Below are positions 20,491 to 31,289 of a stretch of DNA of 64,000 bases, in pieces. The position numbers and the translations under genes were made by a program. This DNA comes from Pollenia angustigena. Lineage: Eukaryota > Arthropoda > Insecta > Diptera > Polleniidae. The stretch is from positions 107,781,284 through 107,845,283 of the forward strand of contig OV884057.1 in assembly GCA_930367215.1 (NCBI GenBank). Direction: 5' to 3'. Every line of letters begins with the position of its first letter. Within the stretch, counting starts at the first letter, position 1. The notes under the pieces were generated by a model. The model ran no database searches. It had not been told where the DNA came from and saw nothing but the letters and a program-made list of their open reading frames with translations.

Positions 20491-23413
20491 TGTTAAAACA
20501 GTATGTAAAATACTTTAACCAATCATCCCAGTCTGTTTTGTCTGCAGAAATGTAAGATCGTACGTATTCGTTAAATGTTCTGTGACTTCTTTCTACTGTC
20601 CCTATTGTTTGATGGTGGTGCGCTGTTGAAGTTAGTTTTTCAATATTTAGTAGGTTACACAGTTCTGTCAAAATATAATTTTTATATGCCGTGCCCATAG
20701 CTGATACGACAGTTCCCATTGGACCATAGGTGAGTACGAAATTTTCAAATATCGCCTTAGCGATTGTCTTGGCATGTTTGTCTTGTATTGGTATTGTTAC
20801 TAAGTATTTGGTTAAATCACATATTACTGTTATTGCATATTCATTTCCTTGTAGCGATCTTGGAAATGGTCCTATTGTATCTACATAAACTATGTCAAAG
20901 TGTTTCCTAGGTATCTCTGTCACAGTCATAGGACATTTTATATTCTTAATAATTTTTGCTGTTTGGCATTTGTGACAGGATTTGATATATTTAGATATGT
21001 CCTTGGACGTATTTTTCCAGTAGTAATACCTTTTTATTTTCTCTGTGGTCCTATAGATTCCACAATCTCCTCCTTCTACCGGATCATCTTGATACTTCAA
21101 CAAAATATCAAGAATTGCCTTGGCATTTCTATTATCAATTTGGGTCACCTCATTTAATAGCGCTATTTTAATTTTATTTAATATCTTATTGCCCATTATT
21201 TTAAAATCATTAATGGAGATAAATTCGAAAATTTTCTCACTAGGTGCCACTTGTAAATTATGAATATTGTGCTTACCGGTCACATTTTCGAGCCTAGGGT
21301 TAAATTGTCCGTAGTCAAGATTCCCATTAGTAAACAAATCATTAATATGTATATATGTTACTATAGATTTTCCCTTTTTGATGTAACATCTTCTGGGGGA
21401 AATCTTTAGTTTATAGTATTTTCTGATGTCAGTGTTATTTAGTGGTACATATATACTGTGCTCTTTAGTTTTGTTTATACTTTGTTGAATATTGATTTTT
21501 ACTGGATTCTTCTGATTTTCCGTTCTTTCTTTATTTTTCATTGATCTTGTTGTAGCTCTCAATACGGAACAAATCTTGTCATTCCTATCTTTCAAGTCAT
21601 TAATGGTAATGCGTGATAGTGCATCTGCGGTATAATTATATTTTCCCCTAAGATATTCTATTGTGAAGTCATATTCTTCTAAGTCTAACCTCATTCTTGT
21701 TAATTTGGAGCTTGGATTTTTAATGGAAAATAGGTATGTCAACGGTCTGTGGTCAGAGCGGACGAGAAAGTGTTTTCCATATATATAAGGTGTGAAGTAA
21801 TTTATAGCCCAATGAATAGCTGTTAACTCTTGTTCGATAGTGGATTTTTTACTTTCACCTTTAGTAAAAGTTTTCGAAGCATATGCAATTGGAAGTTGTT
21901 TACCTTCATATTCCTGTGTAAGTACAGCGCCACAAGCTTGTCTGCTTGCCACTGTTGTTATACAAAATTCTTTTGTGAAGTCAGGATATTGAAGTAATGT
22001 CGGGCTCATTAAAGCCTTTTTTAAATATTCAAATGTCTGATTGCATTCTTTTGTCCGTTCAAACTTTGCGCCCTTTTTCGATAGTTTCGTCAAATGTCTC
22101 GAATATTCTGAAAAATTTTTAATAAATCTACGATAGTAATTGCAAAAAGCTACGTATCTTTTCGCACTATCTGCGTCCGTTGGTGTTGGATAATTTTTAA
22201 TAACAGAATATTTAGTATCATCTGGCAGAACACCTTTGTCAGTGCACTTGTGACCAAGGTATGTTACTTCCTTCATAAAGAATGAAAATTTTTCCGGGTG
22301 CAACTTTAGATTACTTTTTCTGCATAATTGAAATACTTCCCTTAAGTTTGCTAGCATATGTTTGTCCGAGCATCCTAATACAACCAAGTCGTCCATATAC
22401 AGGAATGCTTGATTTGGTTTTAGGCCGCTAAAAGCTAGTGTCATCATTCTTTGAAATAAGTTAGGAGCTACCTTGAGACCATAGGGTAATCTTGTAAATC
22501 TATATGAACCTTTATTGGTTGAAAATGATGTTAAGTCTCTAGACTGGTCGTCTAATTCGATTTGATGAAATCCAGACATCAGATCTAAACAAGAAAAATA
22601 TTTTGCTCTACCAAGTTGGTCTAGTATATCATCGATTCTTGGTAAAGGAAATTTATCAGCTATAAGTTTTTTATTTATTTGTCGGTAATCGACCACAAGC
22701 CTCCATCTTTTCTGTTCAGAGCTCGGCAAAGATTTCTTTGGAACTAACAGAATTGGGCTGTTATACTCAGAATATGATTGTTCTACTATTTCATCATTTA
22801 TCAAATGATTTACTTGCTTGTCTAGTTCTTCTTTGTGGCTATAAGGTATTCTATAGTTCTTAATGTATACCAGTGTTGAATCATTTGTTCTTAACTTTTG
22901 CGTATAAAAATTGTTAGTGCTAATTGGTTCTGTCTCAATTCCAAATATGTCATGAAATTCAGAGCATAGTTCGGTTAATATTTTCTCGAATGGTTTGGGA
23001 AAGTTCTTCTGTAATTTTTCTAATATTTCAGATTTTCTGTCATTATTGTTACTATTTCTTTTTGTTATACAATTGTAGTTATGGATGTTTTCTGTTACTA
23101 TATTATTTGTTTGTACTGTGGTTGTAGTATCATTAGTATTTAATAGACGTATGTAGGCGTTATTAGTTTTCACGAGTGTGTTTGCAATAAATACACCTGG
23201 AGCTATTTCCTGATTGGGTACCAATATGTCTTCTTCAGCCATTGTAAAGTGTACTTTACGTATGACCTCTGATCTGGTTGGTAGCACAATGTTTTCGCTA
23301 TTGTTTGTTAGTGGTATTTTTATATAATGTGTAATGTTGACAGGTCTAAGAATTAGGTAGTCGTAGTCATTGTTAAAGTCTAATACACAATTGTATTTCT
23401 TTATAAAATCCAT
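20465..23413 (-). CDS. pol: gypsy-group Pol (RT, RNase H, integrase), open but catalytically altered
   Basis: 982 codons without a stop. Order: end of protease (GFIGMDF just before the listed start), reverse transcriptase with VPKKS, LDLMSGFHQIEL and the active-site FLYMDDLVVLG near residue 340, RNase H from about 480, tether, integrase from about 765. RNase H shows ITTVAS where ITTDAS is expected, losing the first catalytic Asp. Integrase shows YQDD and GGDCG where the two zinc-binding His belong, and TVVSAMGT where SDMGT is expected, losing the second catalytic Asp; VDTIGPF and the final Glu (GTVERSH) are kept. A working enzyme copies RNA to DNA and inserts it; here only RT keeps all its key residues. 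Confidence 0.9.
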   Translation of the reverse strand: MDFIKKYNCVLDFNNDYDYLILRPVNITHYIKIPLTNNSENIVLPTRSEVIRKVHFTMAEEDILVPNQEIAPGVFIANTLVKTNNAYIRLLNTNDTTTTVQTNNIVTENIHNYNCITKRNSNNNDRKSEILEKLQKNFPKPFEKILTELCSEFHDIFGIETEPISTNNFYTQKLRTNDSTLVYIKNYRIPYSHKEELDKQVNHLINDEIVEQSYSEYNSPILLVPKKSLPSSEQKRWRLVVDYRQINKKLIADKFPLPRIDDILDQLGRAKYFSCLDLMSGFHQIELDDQSRDLTSFSTNKGSYRFTRLPYGLKVAPNLFQRMMTLAFSGLKPNQAFLYMDDLVVLGCSDKHMLANLREVFQLCRKSNLKLHPEKFSFFMKEVTYLGHKCTDKGVLPDDTKYSVIKNYPTPTDADSAKRYVAFCNYYRRFIKNFSEYSRHLTKLSKKGAKFERTKECNQTFEYLKKALMSPTLLQYPDFTKEFCITTVASRQACGAVLTQEYEGKQLPIAYASKTFTKGESKKSTIEQELTAIHWAINYFTPYIYGKHFLVRSDHRPLTYLFSIKNPSSKLTRMRLDLEEYDFTIEYLRGKYNYTADALSRITINDLKDRNDKICSVLRATTRSMKNKERTENQKNPVKINIQQSINKTKEHSIYVPLNNTDIRKYYKLKISPRRCYIKKGKSIVTYIHINDLFTNGNLDYGQFNPRLENVTGKHNIHNLQVAPSEKIFEFISINDFKIMGNKILNKIKIALLNEVTQIDNRNAKAILDILLKYQDDPVEGGDCGIYRTTEKIKRYYYWKNTSKDISKYIKSCHKCQTAKIIKNIKCPMTVTEIPRKHFDIVYVDTIGPFPRSLQGNEYAITVICDLTKYLVTIPIQDKHAKTIAKAIFENFVLTYGPMGTVVSAMGTAYKNYILTELCNLLNIEKLTSTAHHHQTIGTVERSHRTFNEYVRSYISADKTDWDDWLKYFTYCFNTTPSRVKI

Positions 23414-23720
23414 TCCAATAAATCCGTCACATGTAATAGGAAAATTATCATTTACAACATGAAAATATGGGGTATAAAAAAATTTTGATTCCTTAATTCA
23501 AATAATATAGTTCATATTGATTTAGTTTCACCTTTTCCTATTCCACTTATTGATGTAGTCTTATTTGTATGTATTTTGGTACGTTCAAAATATTTTGATT
23601 TAACTAAAGAAATGTCTGCTCCTGTGTCTACTAATAATGTTAGTTTGGTATTAGTGTTACCTATGTATGTAAGTGTTAATGAAGAAACAAAAGTTAAGAT
23701 TAAGGTTATATACTTTTCTT
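23414..23720 (-). pseudogene. retropepsin relic upstream of pol
   Basis: Minus strand reads LLVDTGADISLVKSKYFERT with the DTGA active site near 23630, continues to GIGKGETKSI and stops. A +1 change and a further stop separate it from pol, which carries the flap-end GFIGMDF. In the intact element it would be the N-terminus of Pol. Confidence 0.8.
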
Positions 23721-23864
23721 CTTATTGATTCAATCCTAGGGGATGATTCGAGTTTTCCGAATCTCTATCATTACTTTCTGTTGCGTGTACATGGTTTCTA
23801 CGATTGTTGTGTCTTTGTTGATTTTGGTTAAGGTTAGTGTTTCTACCATTACTGTTACATACAG

Positions 23865-23970
23865 TCTACAACTGGAAGTTTTATCGTGTTATAACACGGT
23901 TGTTAATGCAAATGTTTTAACAACGCTTTTATAACATCATGTTATAACAGCAAATCATGTCAGTTGTAGA
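23865..23970. mobile_element. 106-bp MITE in gag
   Basis: Ends TCTACAACTG and CAGTTGTAGA; the palindromic word GTTATAAC occurs near both ends. No clear target duplication. Confidence 0.6.
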
Positions 23971-25241
23971 CGGGGAGTTATAGTTACTAGTATTAAAATT
24001 GTTGTAATTACTATTTCGGGGATTATTATTTCTCTGATAATTACTTCTTGGATAATTACCTCGTGGGAGAAATTCGTTGCTACCTCTACGATAATTATTT
24101 GTGTTTTGCCTATACTGGAGTACGGTATTTTGTTGTCCCGTAGCTTCAGTGCAGCTATTTATGAATTTACTAATAGCATCATTAAAAGAATTAAACTTTC
24201 CTGCTTCCATGATAATCTTTACCTTATCTATGGTGCAGTTCTTAGTTAAGGCTTTTACAGCCACATTAGTAGCATATTTGGTGGCCAATTCACTGGATAG
24301 GCCGTCTGTAATGTAAGAATTTTCCAATGATTTTATTAGCGTCTCTATTTCATTGCAATAAGTATTAGCTGTTTTAGTATTCTGTTTTATATTCATTATT
24401 TTGGCAGTTATAACTTATACTGATTTGCCTTAAACTGTTTTTTGTAGCTTAGTTACAATTTATGTTATTGTGTTTTCGTTATTTATTAGTTTCTTGCGTT
24501 TCCTTTTAGATTGGTCTTAATTAATGAAATTGCTACGGCTTCATGAGAACCTTTTATCAGATCTACTAATTTTAATGAATCCACGAATGAACCGAGATTT
24601 TCAGCTTTACCGTCAAATTCAGTTATTAGTTTGGAAGCGGTATTAAGAAACTCTACTACAGTTTGCGCCATTTTCGTGTCTTTTTCTTGTAATGAGGGGA
24701 ATTGTTCAAAATTTATTGTTTCATGGAGTGTAGTTGGTATTTTTAAGTCGAATCCTTTCTAATTTGCTATATTTACTAATCTGTATCTTATGTCATTGAA
24801 GTAAGCTTCAGCTGCTATTTTGTGATTTGCCGTGAGTCTGATGTAATAAACATTAAAGACTATTCTAATTTCTGCTAAATGGTTTCATAATATTCCTAAG
24901 TGTTTATGAAGTGTTTCTTTCTTTATTGGTCTGTCTACATTAATACATTTATATGATTGATTAAATTTTTCCTTTATGTTTCTACACCTTTCTAAAATAC
25001 TTTTCCAATCCATACATAAAACTCAAACTTTGTCCAAATCATTAGCCTTACTAAGGTATCTCTTTCTAAGTGACCTTTTTTGCAAAATATAGACTTTAAG
25101 TAGCAAATTCGTTATTGATACTATTACTTAAATTAATGTTAACATCCATATGGAGTTTAATTCTTCAGTGTGATCGACGATTTCTACATTATTTACAACA
25201 TTTGCGTTGGTATCCTTTATTTTTGAATTTGGTTTTCCCAT
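23929..25241 (-). pseudogene. Gag relic, Asn/Arg/Tyr-rich nucleocapsid
   Basis: Begins at ATG 25241 (MGKPNSKIKDTNANVVNN) and is interrupted by stops. A middle part is open at 24671-24486 (MAQTVVEFLNTASKLITEFD). The C-terminal 155 residues (24396-23929) end in repeats such as RGNYPRSNYQRNNNPRNSN. There is no CCHC knuckle; this basic Asn-rich tail is the alternative nucleic-acid-binding type of some insect gypsy elements. A MITE at 23865-23970 interrupts the tail, replacing its end. Confidence 0.8.
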
Positions 25242-25737
25242 ATTTAATTGTAATATTTTTATTAAAAGTATTCACTTAATTTACCTTTTTTTTTATTTGT
25301 AGTATAAAAAATTGTTTTTGGTTTATATTTTTTTTATAATATTAAAAAAAAAAGAAAAATTTTTGTCAATGGCGGTTAACGCCTGCTGACCTAAAGAGTG
25401 CACTTTAAATGCACTTCTTTAAAAAAAAAACTTTTATTTTTTTAATTTTTTTTCGGCTTCCTTGCAATTGGCTTCTCAATGGTTTCGATTTTCTTTTGCC
25501 GGCCTTGTCCTCAATACTCTTCTATTGTGATCGACCGAGGACCATCCTTCATTCTATTGCCTTTTGGCCAGGCGGCTAAATTCGCAACTGCGAGGTCAGG
25601 ATCCAAAATTAATTTAGGGGTGCTTTTGAGCACTTCCCTTTTGTTTGTGTTTGTTTTTTAAGATACACGTTGTTAGGCTGGTTTTCTTTGGGTGCTTTTT
25701 TTATTTTAAGCTCTCCAAAGTAATGGTAGGATCGCCA
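25242..25737 (-). other. 5' untranslated leader with primer-binding site
   Basis: Between gag ATG and the 5' LTR. The 5' LTR ends CATTTTACA and is followed at once (25737 downward) by TGGCGATCCTACCATTACTT, the position and TGG start of a tRNA primer-binding site; the tRNA was not identified. The rest is AT-rich. Confidence 0.7.
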
Positions 25738-26104
25738 TGTAAAATGATTAAGAAGCGTTTTAAAATATTTTAGGTTTGGACGGTGCAACTAGTGCACTCG
25801 TCAGCTTTATTCTTATCATTGATTTTATTTACAATTTATTCTAACTTATATACTAACTATGAAAATAATTCTTAGCCTATTCTTACGTGTAAATAACTTA
25901 AACTAAAGCATGGGAAAATTAGTGTAATATGATTTCAATTTCAAGTTTCTAAATATTTCCCATGCGTCTGGGTGTAGTATCTTTTAAGGGTTTAATATTT
26001 TGGTGTAATAAGATACCCGTTTAATGTCTGCTCTTTAAAGGTATGAATTCATGCAAATAAATAATATTTAAAGGAATGCATTCATACGCTCAAATAATAC
26101 TACA
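25738..26104 (-). repeat. 5' LTR (right copy)
   Basis: 367 bp, same TGTAGTATT...CATTTTACA ends as the left copy. The promoter should be in this LTR, pointing left. Confidence 0.92.
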
Positions 26105-28134
26105 CTAATCATATTGAGCAAGTCGGAGGATGAGCACTTCCAACATATAAGAAAGATCTTTAGAGCATTGGAATATGCTAATATGAAAATTCAACTTGGT
26201 AAATGCAATTTTTTTAAGAAAGATGTGAATTTTCTTGGCTTTGTAATATCTCAAAATGGTGTAAAAACCAATCGCGCAAAAGTGGAAGCTATTGCGAATT
26301 TTCCCCAGCCTAGAACGCTGAAAGAACTCCGTAGTTTTCTAGGTATGTCAAGGTATTACCGGCGATTTATCAAAGACTACGCAAAAATCGCGAAACCACT
26401 GACATCCCTTTTAAGAGGGGAAGGGGGCCGTACCTTCAAAAACAGATCGGCAAAGGTTGAGGTCTTTTTTGATAAAGAAGCCATTGAGTCCTTCAAAAAA
26501 ATTAAGCATTCTCTCATTTCTGAGGATGTAGTTCTTGCCTACCCAGACTTTAACAAAGATTTTGAGTTAGTTACTGATGCTTCCAATTTTGCCCTTGGAG
26601 CAGTTTTGTCCCAGTGTGGGAAACCCATAGCTTTTATTGAACCCATTGCTAATGAAAAAGAATTATTTGTACGGATCAAGGAAGGTTAAAATTTATACGG
26701 ACCACTAACCGCTGACATATGCTCTCAGCAACAAGAATAATAACAGCAAAATGAAGAGATGGAAGTCAATTCTCGAGGAGTATAACTGTGAGTTATTTTA
26801 TAAACCAGGAAAGATGAACGTCGTGGCTGATGCCTTATCAAGGATACCACCACAAGAATCGCAATTAAATACACTATCGATTGCTACTAACTCTGATGAC
26901 AGTACCTCTCACGGACTCATATACAGCGTGGAAACACCCATCAATGCTTACAAGAATCAGATATTTTTGAATATAGATATCGCTTCAGAGTATCAATTTA
27001 AAATAGTATTTCCTACTTATCATTGCCACTTAATTACTGAGACCCATTACTCAGACGCAACACTACTCAATATTTTAAAACGGTATCTTAATCCTGCAGT
27101 TATAAATTGCATAAAAACTGAGGAGGATATTATGGGAAAAATTCAACGGCTGTACCTTCTACATTTTAGCAAGTCCAAGAAAAGATTTTCACAAGTATTG
27201 GTAGAAGACATAGTAAATAATCAAGAACAAGAAGAAATAATAATAGAATATCACAATAGAGTACACAGAAACTGTAGGGAAAATAAAATTTAAATATTAG
27301 AAAAATACTACTTTCCATCTATGGCCAATAAAATTTAGAGGATTATAAAAAATTGTGTAACATGCAAAACCTATAAATATGATCGACATCCTCCAAAGCC
27401 CCAAATTCAACCAACCCCTATCCCTAGGTACCCAGGACAAATAGTCCATATAGATATACTGGTGATGGGAAAACAACTGTTGCTAACGGCAGTTAATAAA
27501 TTTTCAAAATATGCCATAGTAAAACCAATTTCCTCAAAGGCAACAGGGGATATAAGGCAACCTCTAAGGGATATTCTTTTTTCCATGCTCCACGAGGCAA
27601 TAGTTATGAATAACGAAAATTCGTTCAATTCGAAATCCATAAAGTTCATGATGGAAAATGAATTTAATATTACAATATACAGAACCGCGCCATACTCGAG
27701 TAGCTCAAATGGTCAAGTAGAGCGTTTTCACTCCACTCTTCAGGAGATTATGCGCTGTCTGCAAAAGGACCACGCACTTCGATCGTATCAAGAGTTGCTA
27801 GAAAAATCAGTGAAGGAATACAACCTTTCCATACACTCTGTAACGGGGAGAAAACCCTTAGAAGTATTCTTTGGCATGCGTGTCAGTAGCGACCCTGCAC
27901 TGTTAGAAAAAGAAAGAAATGCAATGATACAGAAGCTTTCAGAACAACAAAAGCCGACTTAGCCTATCATAAAAGAGTATGTGCAAGGAGAGGAGATTTT
28001 TGTGAAATTAAATAGGAGACTTGGGAATAAATTATCTGCTAGATATAAAAAGGAAGTGGTAGCAGAGAACTATAACACAACTATAAAAACTAAAACAGGG
28101 AGAATAGTTCACAAAAACAACATAAGAAAAACTT
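26105..28134 (+). pseudogene. errantivirus-like Pol fragment (RT end, RNase H, integrase)
   Basis: Starts abruptly in the LIILSKSEDEH segment just after the RT active site, exactly at the border of the neighbouring LTR. Then RT thumb (FLGFVISQNGVKTN), RNase H with VTDASNFALGAVLS kept, a deletion near 26690-26750 removing its middle, NVVADALSR, and integrase. HHCC is present (YHNRVHRN; CVTCKTYK) but broken by stops at 27291 and 27338. Core: HIDI has Asp, the second position reads MNNENSF (Asp to Asn), and SSNGQVERFH keeps Glu. A C-terminal basic module ends near 28134. Dead copy; the 5' half including LTR and gag is missing. Confidence 0.88.
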
Positions 28135-29065
28135 AGGTATTTTACAATGTTCTGTCTTTTCAGGGCTACGATGATGACATTACTAATCACTTGGATACTG
28201 GTACTGGCGGTAAATGCGCAACAATTGGACGTACACGACCTGACGAATAGAAACGGCTATATACCCATAAAAACAGGGGAATTGAATACAATTAACCATT
28301 ACAAGATCCTTCATTTCATCAACTTGAAATCCTATGATAAAAGTATGTCTGCAATCTCTGATAATATAAATGCCCTAAAAACCATAACCTTCGAGGATAA
28401 ACGACTGCTAGAAACTATAGACAAGGACTTTACTTTATTACAAGCAAAAATAAACAGTCTACAAATTCACTCAAAATCAAAGAGAGGACTAGTGAATATA
28501 TTAGGGAAGGGATTAAAATACATTGCAGGCTCAATGGACAGTGACGATGAAAAATTTATTAACGAAGCTATGATTCAAATACAGGACAATGAACGAATTA
28601 CTAACGACACAGTTAGCGAATTAGTACACTGAAAATAGTTCATGACTTAAAATACAAAATATTTTTTTGTAAATTATTTTTTGTGCAATGAACAAAATTT
28701 TTGTATATATTACAAAATTTTTGTATTTCGATTGCGCAAAAGAGTTTAGTTAAAATACAAAATTTGTAAAATATACAAAACAGATTTTGTAACGTAGAAT
28801 GACTACAATCAACAAATTATTAGTAAATTTTACAAAGTTTTTTGTTGTTAAACATTTTCCTGAACCTTTTGTAAAAGCATGAGTAAAACATGTGCTAAGA
28901 AACGATAAAAACAATTTAATATTAATAATATCAAAACGACAATAATTTACAGATGATATTTTTGTCAAGCTAATAGTTTAGTTTAGTTTGAAAATTGCAG
29001 AAATTTGTATAATTTCAACAACAAAAAAATTTTTTTAATTTGCTTGCCAACAAAAATTAAAAATT

Positions 29066-30315
29066 ATTTACAGCATTGCAAAGCATTTGAGATAGATATA
29101 GATGAAGTATCCGAAAGTGTTCCAACTATTTTATTAATAGAACACGTTGCAGGGCCATCAATTAATTCCCATTAAATATCCTAAGTAAAAACTCTTATTC
29201 GGCCAAAACAATATTGAAATAAATATTAAACAATATTAAAATAAATATTAAACATTATTAAAATAAATATAAAGTACAGTCAAATCCCGATAATTCGTAC
29301 CCCGATAAATCGTAATTCCCGATAATTCGTAATAAACTGTCGGTCCCTTGAAAAAATCTCGTTAATTCGTAAAATTTCCATACATTTTGGTCCCCTCGAT
29401 AATTCGTAATTTTTTTTTCAAATAAAATCTTCTTTACCTCTTATAAATCGTAATTGTTTGCTAACTACCACTTATAATTCGTAATAAAAAAAAACTAAAT
29501 CATGGAAAGAATGATTTTTTGCTTACCATTTTTGCTTGGGTTTTTGCTTGTGTGTGGATTTTTTTTTTCTAAGATCAGTTTGTTACATGCATAATTTTTA
29601 TGTATAATTTTTATATACCTACTTTATTTTAAGCAATTGTTTTTTATGTTTTTTTTTATCGTTTTAGTAAATAAATTGAAAAACCCCGTTTATTCGTATT
29701 TATTTTATTTTAACCCCGTTAAATCGAAACCCCGCTAAATCGAAAACCCCTATAATTCGTAAGAAATGGCCGGTCCCTTGCGATTACGAATTATCGGGAT
29801 TCTACTGTACATATATGACAACATGAGTCTCTTTATTGAAAATTCACCCGACTGCCACGAATTAATAATTCCAGCATTTAATGTTATAAGCGCAAATATT
29901 GAAGAAAAATACAGCAATAAAAAGGAATTACATAGACTTTTAACTGAATGGAATATGGAAGATTTAGTGGAGATTTTTATGTGTGAGTAAAGAAATAATC
30001 TTTAAAGTAAGTATTTATAATTTATTATTTTATATTTATTTCAGAACAACAACTTTAAGTGGAAACCCTTCATCATTTGGATGAACAAATGGCAAAAACT
30101 ATTCTTTCTTATACAGTGGAACAAAAAAATTGCAAAAATCTTTAATCGATATTATAAGTCCGTCAACTGAAGAAGAGGAAGACCACATAAGAATTCTAAA
30201 ACACGAATTACACTCAATGCCTTTTGAAGAAGTTTTGAAACATTGGAATGCATGTTTTGAACTTCGCCGGAAGTCGTATAATGATATTTGTGATCCAAAG
30301 TTATTTAAAATATAA
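29066..30315 (+). pseudogene. SAM-domain-like ORF relic, two exons
   Basis: Pieces: 29080-29175 (DEVSESVPTILLIEHVAG), 29825-29983 (ELHRLLTEWNMEDLVEIFM) and 30048-30315 (HHLDEQMAKTILSYTVEQ, then EEEEDHIRILKHELHSMPFE). The last two join across a likely intron, GTGAGT near 29985 to TTTCAG near 30045. The W-N-M-E-D-L...L-D-E-Q pattern resembles SAM domains found in many insect transposon-associated proteins. In-frame stops at 30055 and near 30140 and the MITE at 29277-29807 break it. It may be cargo or the accessory gene of the enclosing element. Confidence 0.45.
29277..29807. mobile_element. pogo/Tigger-type MITE, 531 bp
   Basis: Ends CAGTCAAATCCCGATAATTC and CGGGATTCTACTG, TA on both sides (29275-29276, 29808-29809). 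The words GATAATTCGTAA and TAAATCG occur about nine times inside, mostly direct, as in subterminal transposase-binding arrays. Confidence 0.85.
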
Positions 30316-30504
30316 TTACTGAATTCACTTTTTTAAATAAAATAAGTAAAAATAAAAAAAAATTTATCATATTAAAATTTTTAAACAAACCTTTTTTTTA
30401 TTTCCAAAAATTTTTACAAAATATTAATTTCAAAAGATTTTGTTATTCGTGCTTAATTCCCAGTTTTTATTATTGATAAAAACACTTGAAATTTATTGTT
30501 GATG

Positions 30505-30566
30505 GGATAAGCTATTCCTATGCATTTCACTGGTTGCTTAGGCCAGATCATCAGGAAACTTCATCC
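30505..30566 (-). ncRNA. hammerhead ribozyme (minus-strand copy)
   Basis: Mirror copy of the ribozyme at 30837-30898: CTGATGA core, CTGG/CCAG stem II, GAAA, then the short ATGCAT stem III. Same sequence on the opposite strand, so transcription in either direction yields a ribozyme. Confidence 0.75.
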
Positions 30567-30836
30567 ATAAAGGTTTTAGACAAACTAAAGATATTAAACC
30601 AAATAAAACTGTTAAACGTATAAGAATTATAGCAACAGTTCCACTTGTAACAATATCAAAGTTTAAACAAAACACATCAACAATAAATAACAGTGGGTTC
30701 ATCTCATCTTACATTTCCCCACTTGATGTGTTTTGTTTAAACTTTGATATTGTTACAAGTGGAACTGTTGCTATAATTCTTATACGTTTAACAGTTTTAT
30801 TTGGTTTAATATCTTTAGTTTGTCTAAAACCTTTAT

Positions 30837-30898
30837 GGATGAAGTTTCCTGATGATCTGGCCTAAGCAACCAGTGAAATGCATAGGAATAGCTTATCC
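30837..30898 (+). ncRNA. hammerhead ribozyme (plus-strand copy)
   Basis: All conserved parts are visible: outer stem I GGATgAAG with CTTATCC, inner stem I TTTC with GGAA, core CTGATGA at 30849-30855, stem II CTGG(9-nt loop)CCAG, GAAA at 30875-30878, and a minimal palindromic stem III (ATGCAT) ending in the cleavage triplet ATA. Predicted self-cleavage is after A30884. The 3-nt bulge in stem I and the stem II loop are placed for the usual tertiary contact. A very short palindromic stem III is a described feature of Penelope-type hammerheads, which may act as dimers. Confidence 0.78.
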
Positions 30899-31289
30899 CA
30901 TCAACAATAAATTTCAAGTGTTTTTATCAATAATAAAAACTGGGAATTAAGCACGAATAACAAAATCTTTTGAAATTAACATTTTGTATTCCCAAAAATT
31001 GAAATTACTTGTTTTACAAAATATTTTGTACATTTTACAAAAATATTTTATAGAATCGAAAAATTTTGTAATTAGAACAAAAAAAAATTGTAAATAAACT
31101 TCCGTTAATTTTATACTATTTACAAATAATTTTTTGTACTGAAACAAAAATTTTGTAAATTGTACAAAAAAAGAATGCTACACCATGTACATATTACAAA
31201 ATGTTTTGTTCCGGCAAAACAACAAATAGTTTTGTACAATATACAAAGGTTTTTGTTTATTTTACTCATGAAATATTTTCAGTGTACAT

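Larger units (their letters stand above)
19583..26104 (-). mobile_element. gypsy-group LTR retrotransposon, full length, minus strand
   Basis: Two LTRs (19583-19960 and 25738-26104), polypurine tract against the left LTR and primer-binding site against the right LTR, with gag and pol between them. Immediately outside are ATAA on the left and CTAA on the right, which do not match as a 4-bp duplication. The left flank is repeat R1; the right flank is a different retrotransposon cut within its RT. That implies recombination or deletion after insertion. Confidence 0.92.
30417..30985. repeat. 265-bp near-perfect inverted repeat, Penelope-type
   Basis: Arms 30417-30680 and 30723-30985 with a 42-nt spacer. 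They are nearly identical, so this is either young or maintained. Each arm contains a hammerhead ribozyme motif (30505-30566 minus, 30837-30898 plus). Hammerheads in terminal repeats, and repeats in inverted arrangement, are known for Penelope-like retroelements. No reverse transcriptase remains between them. Confidence 0.75.
28627..31284. mobile_element. TA-flanked element with CACTGAAAAT ends
   Basis: CACTGAAAATA at 28627 and complement ending at 31284, TA on each side (28625-28626, 31285-31286). Both arms are rich in TACAAAAT/ATTTTGTA palindromic words, about a dozen, as subterminal repeats. It contains a SAM-like ORF relic, a pogo-type MITE and a Penelope inverted pair. Superfamily not assigned; a Tc1/mariner-like TA target is the only clue. 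Confidence 0.7.
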
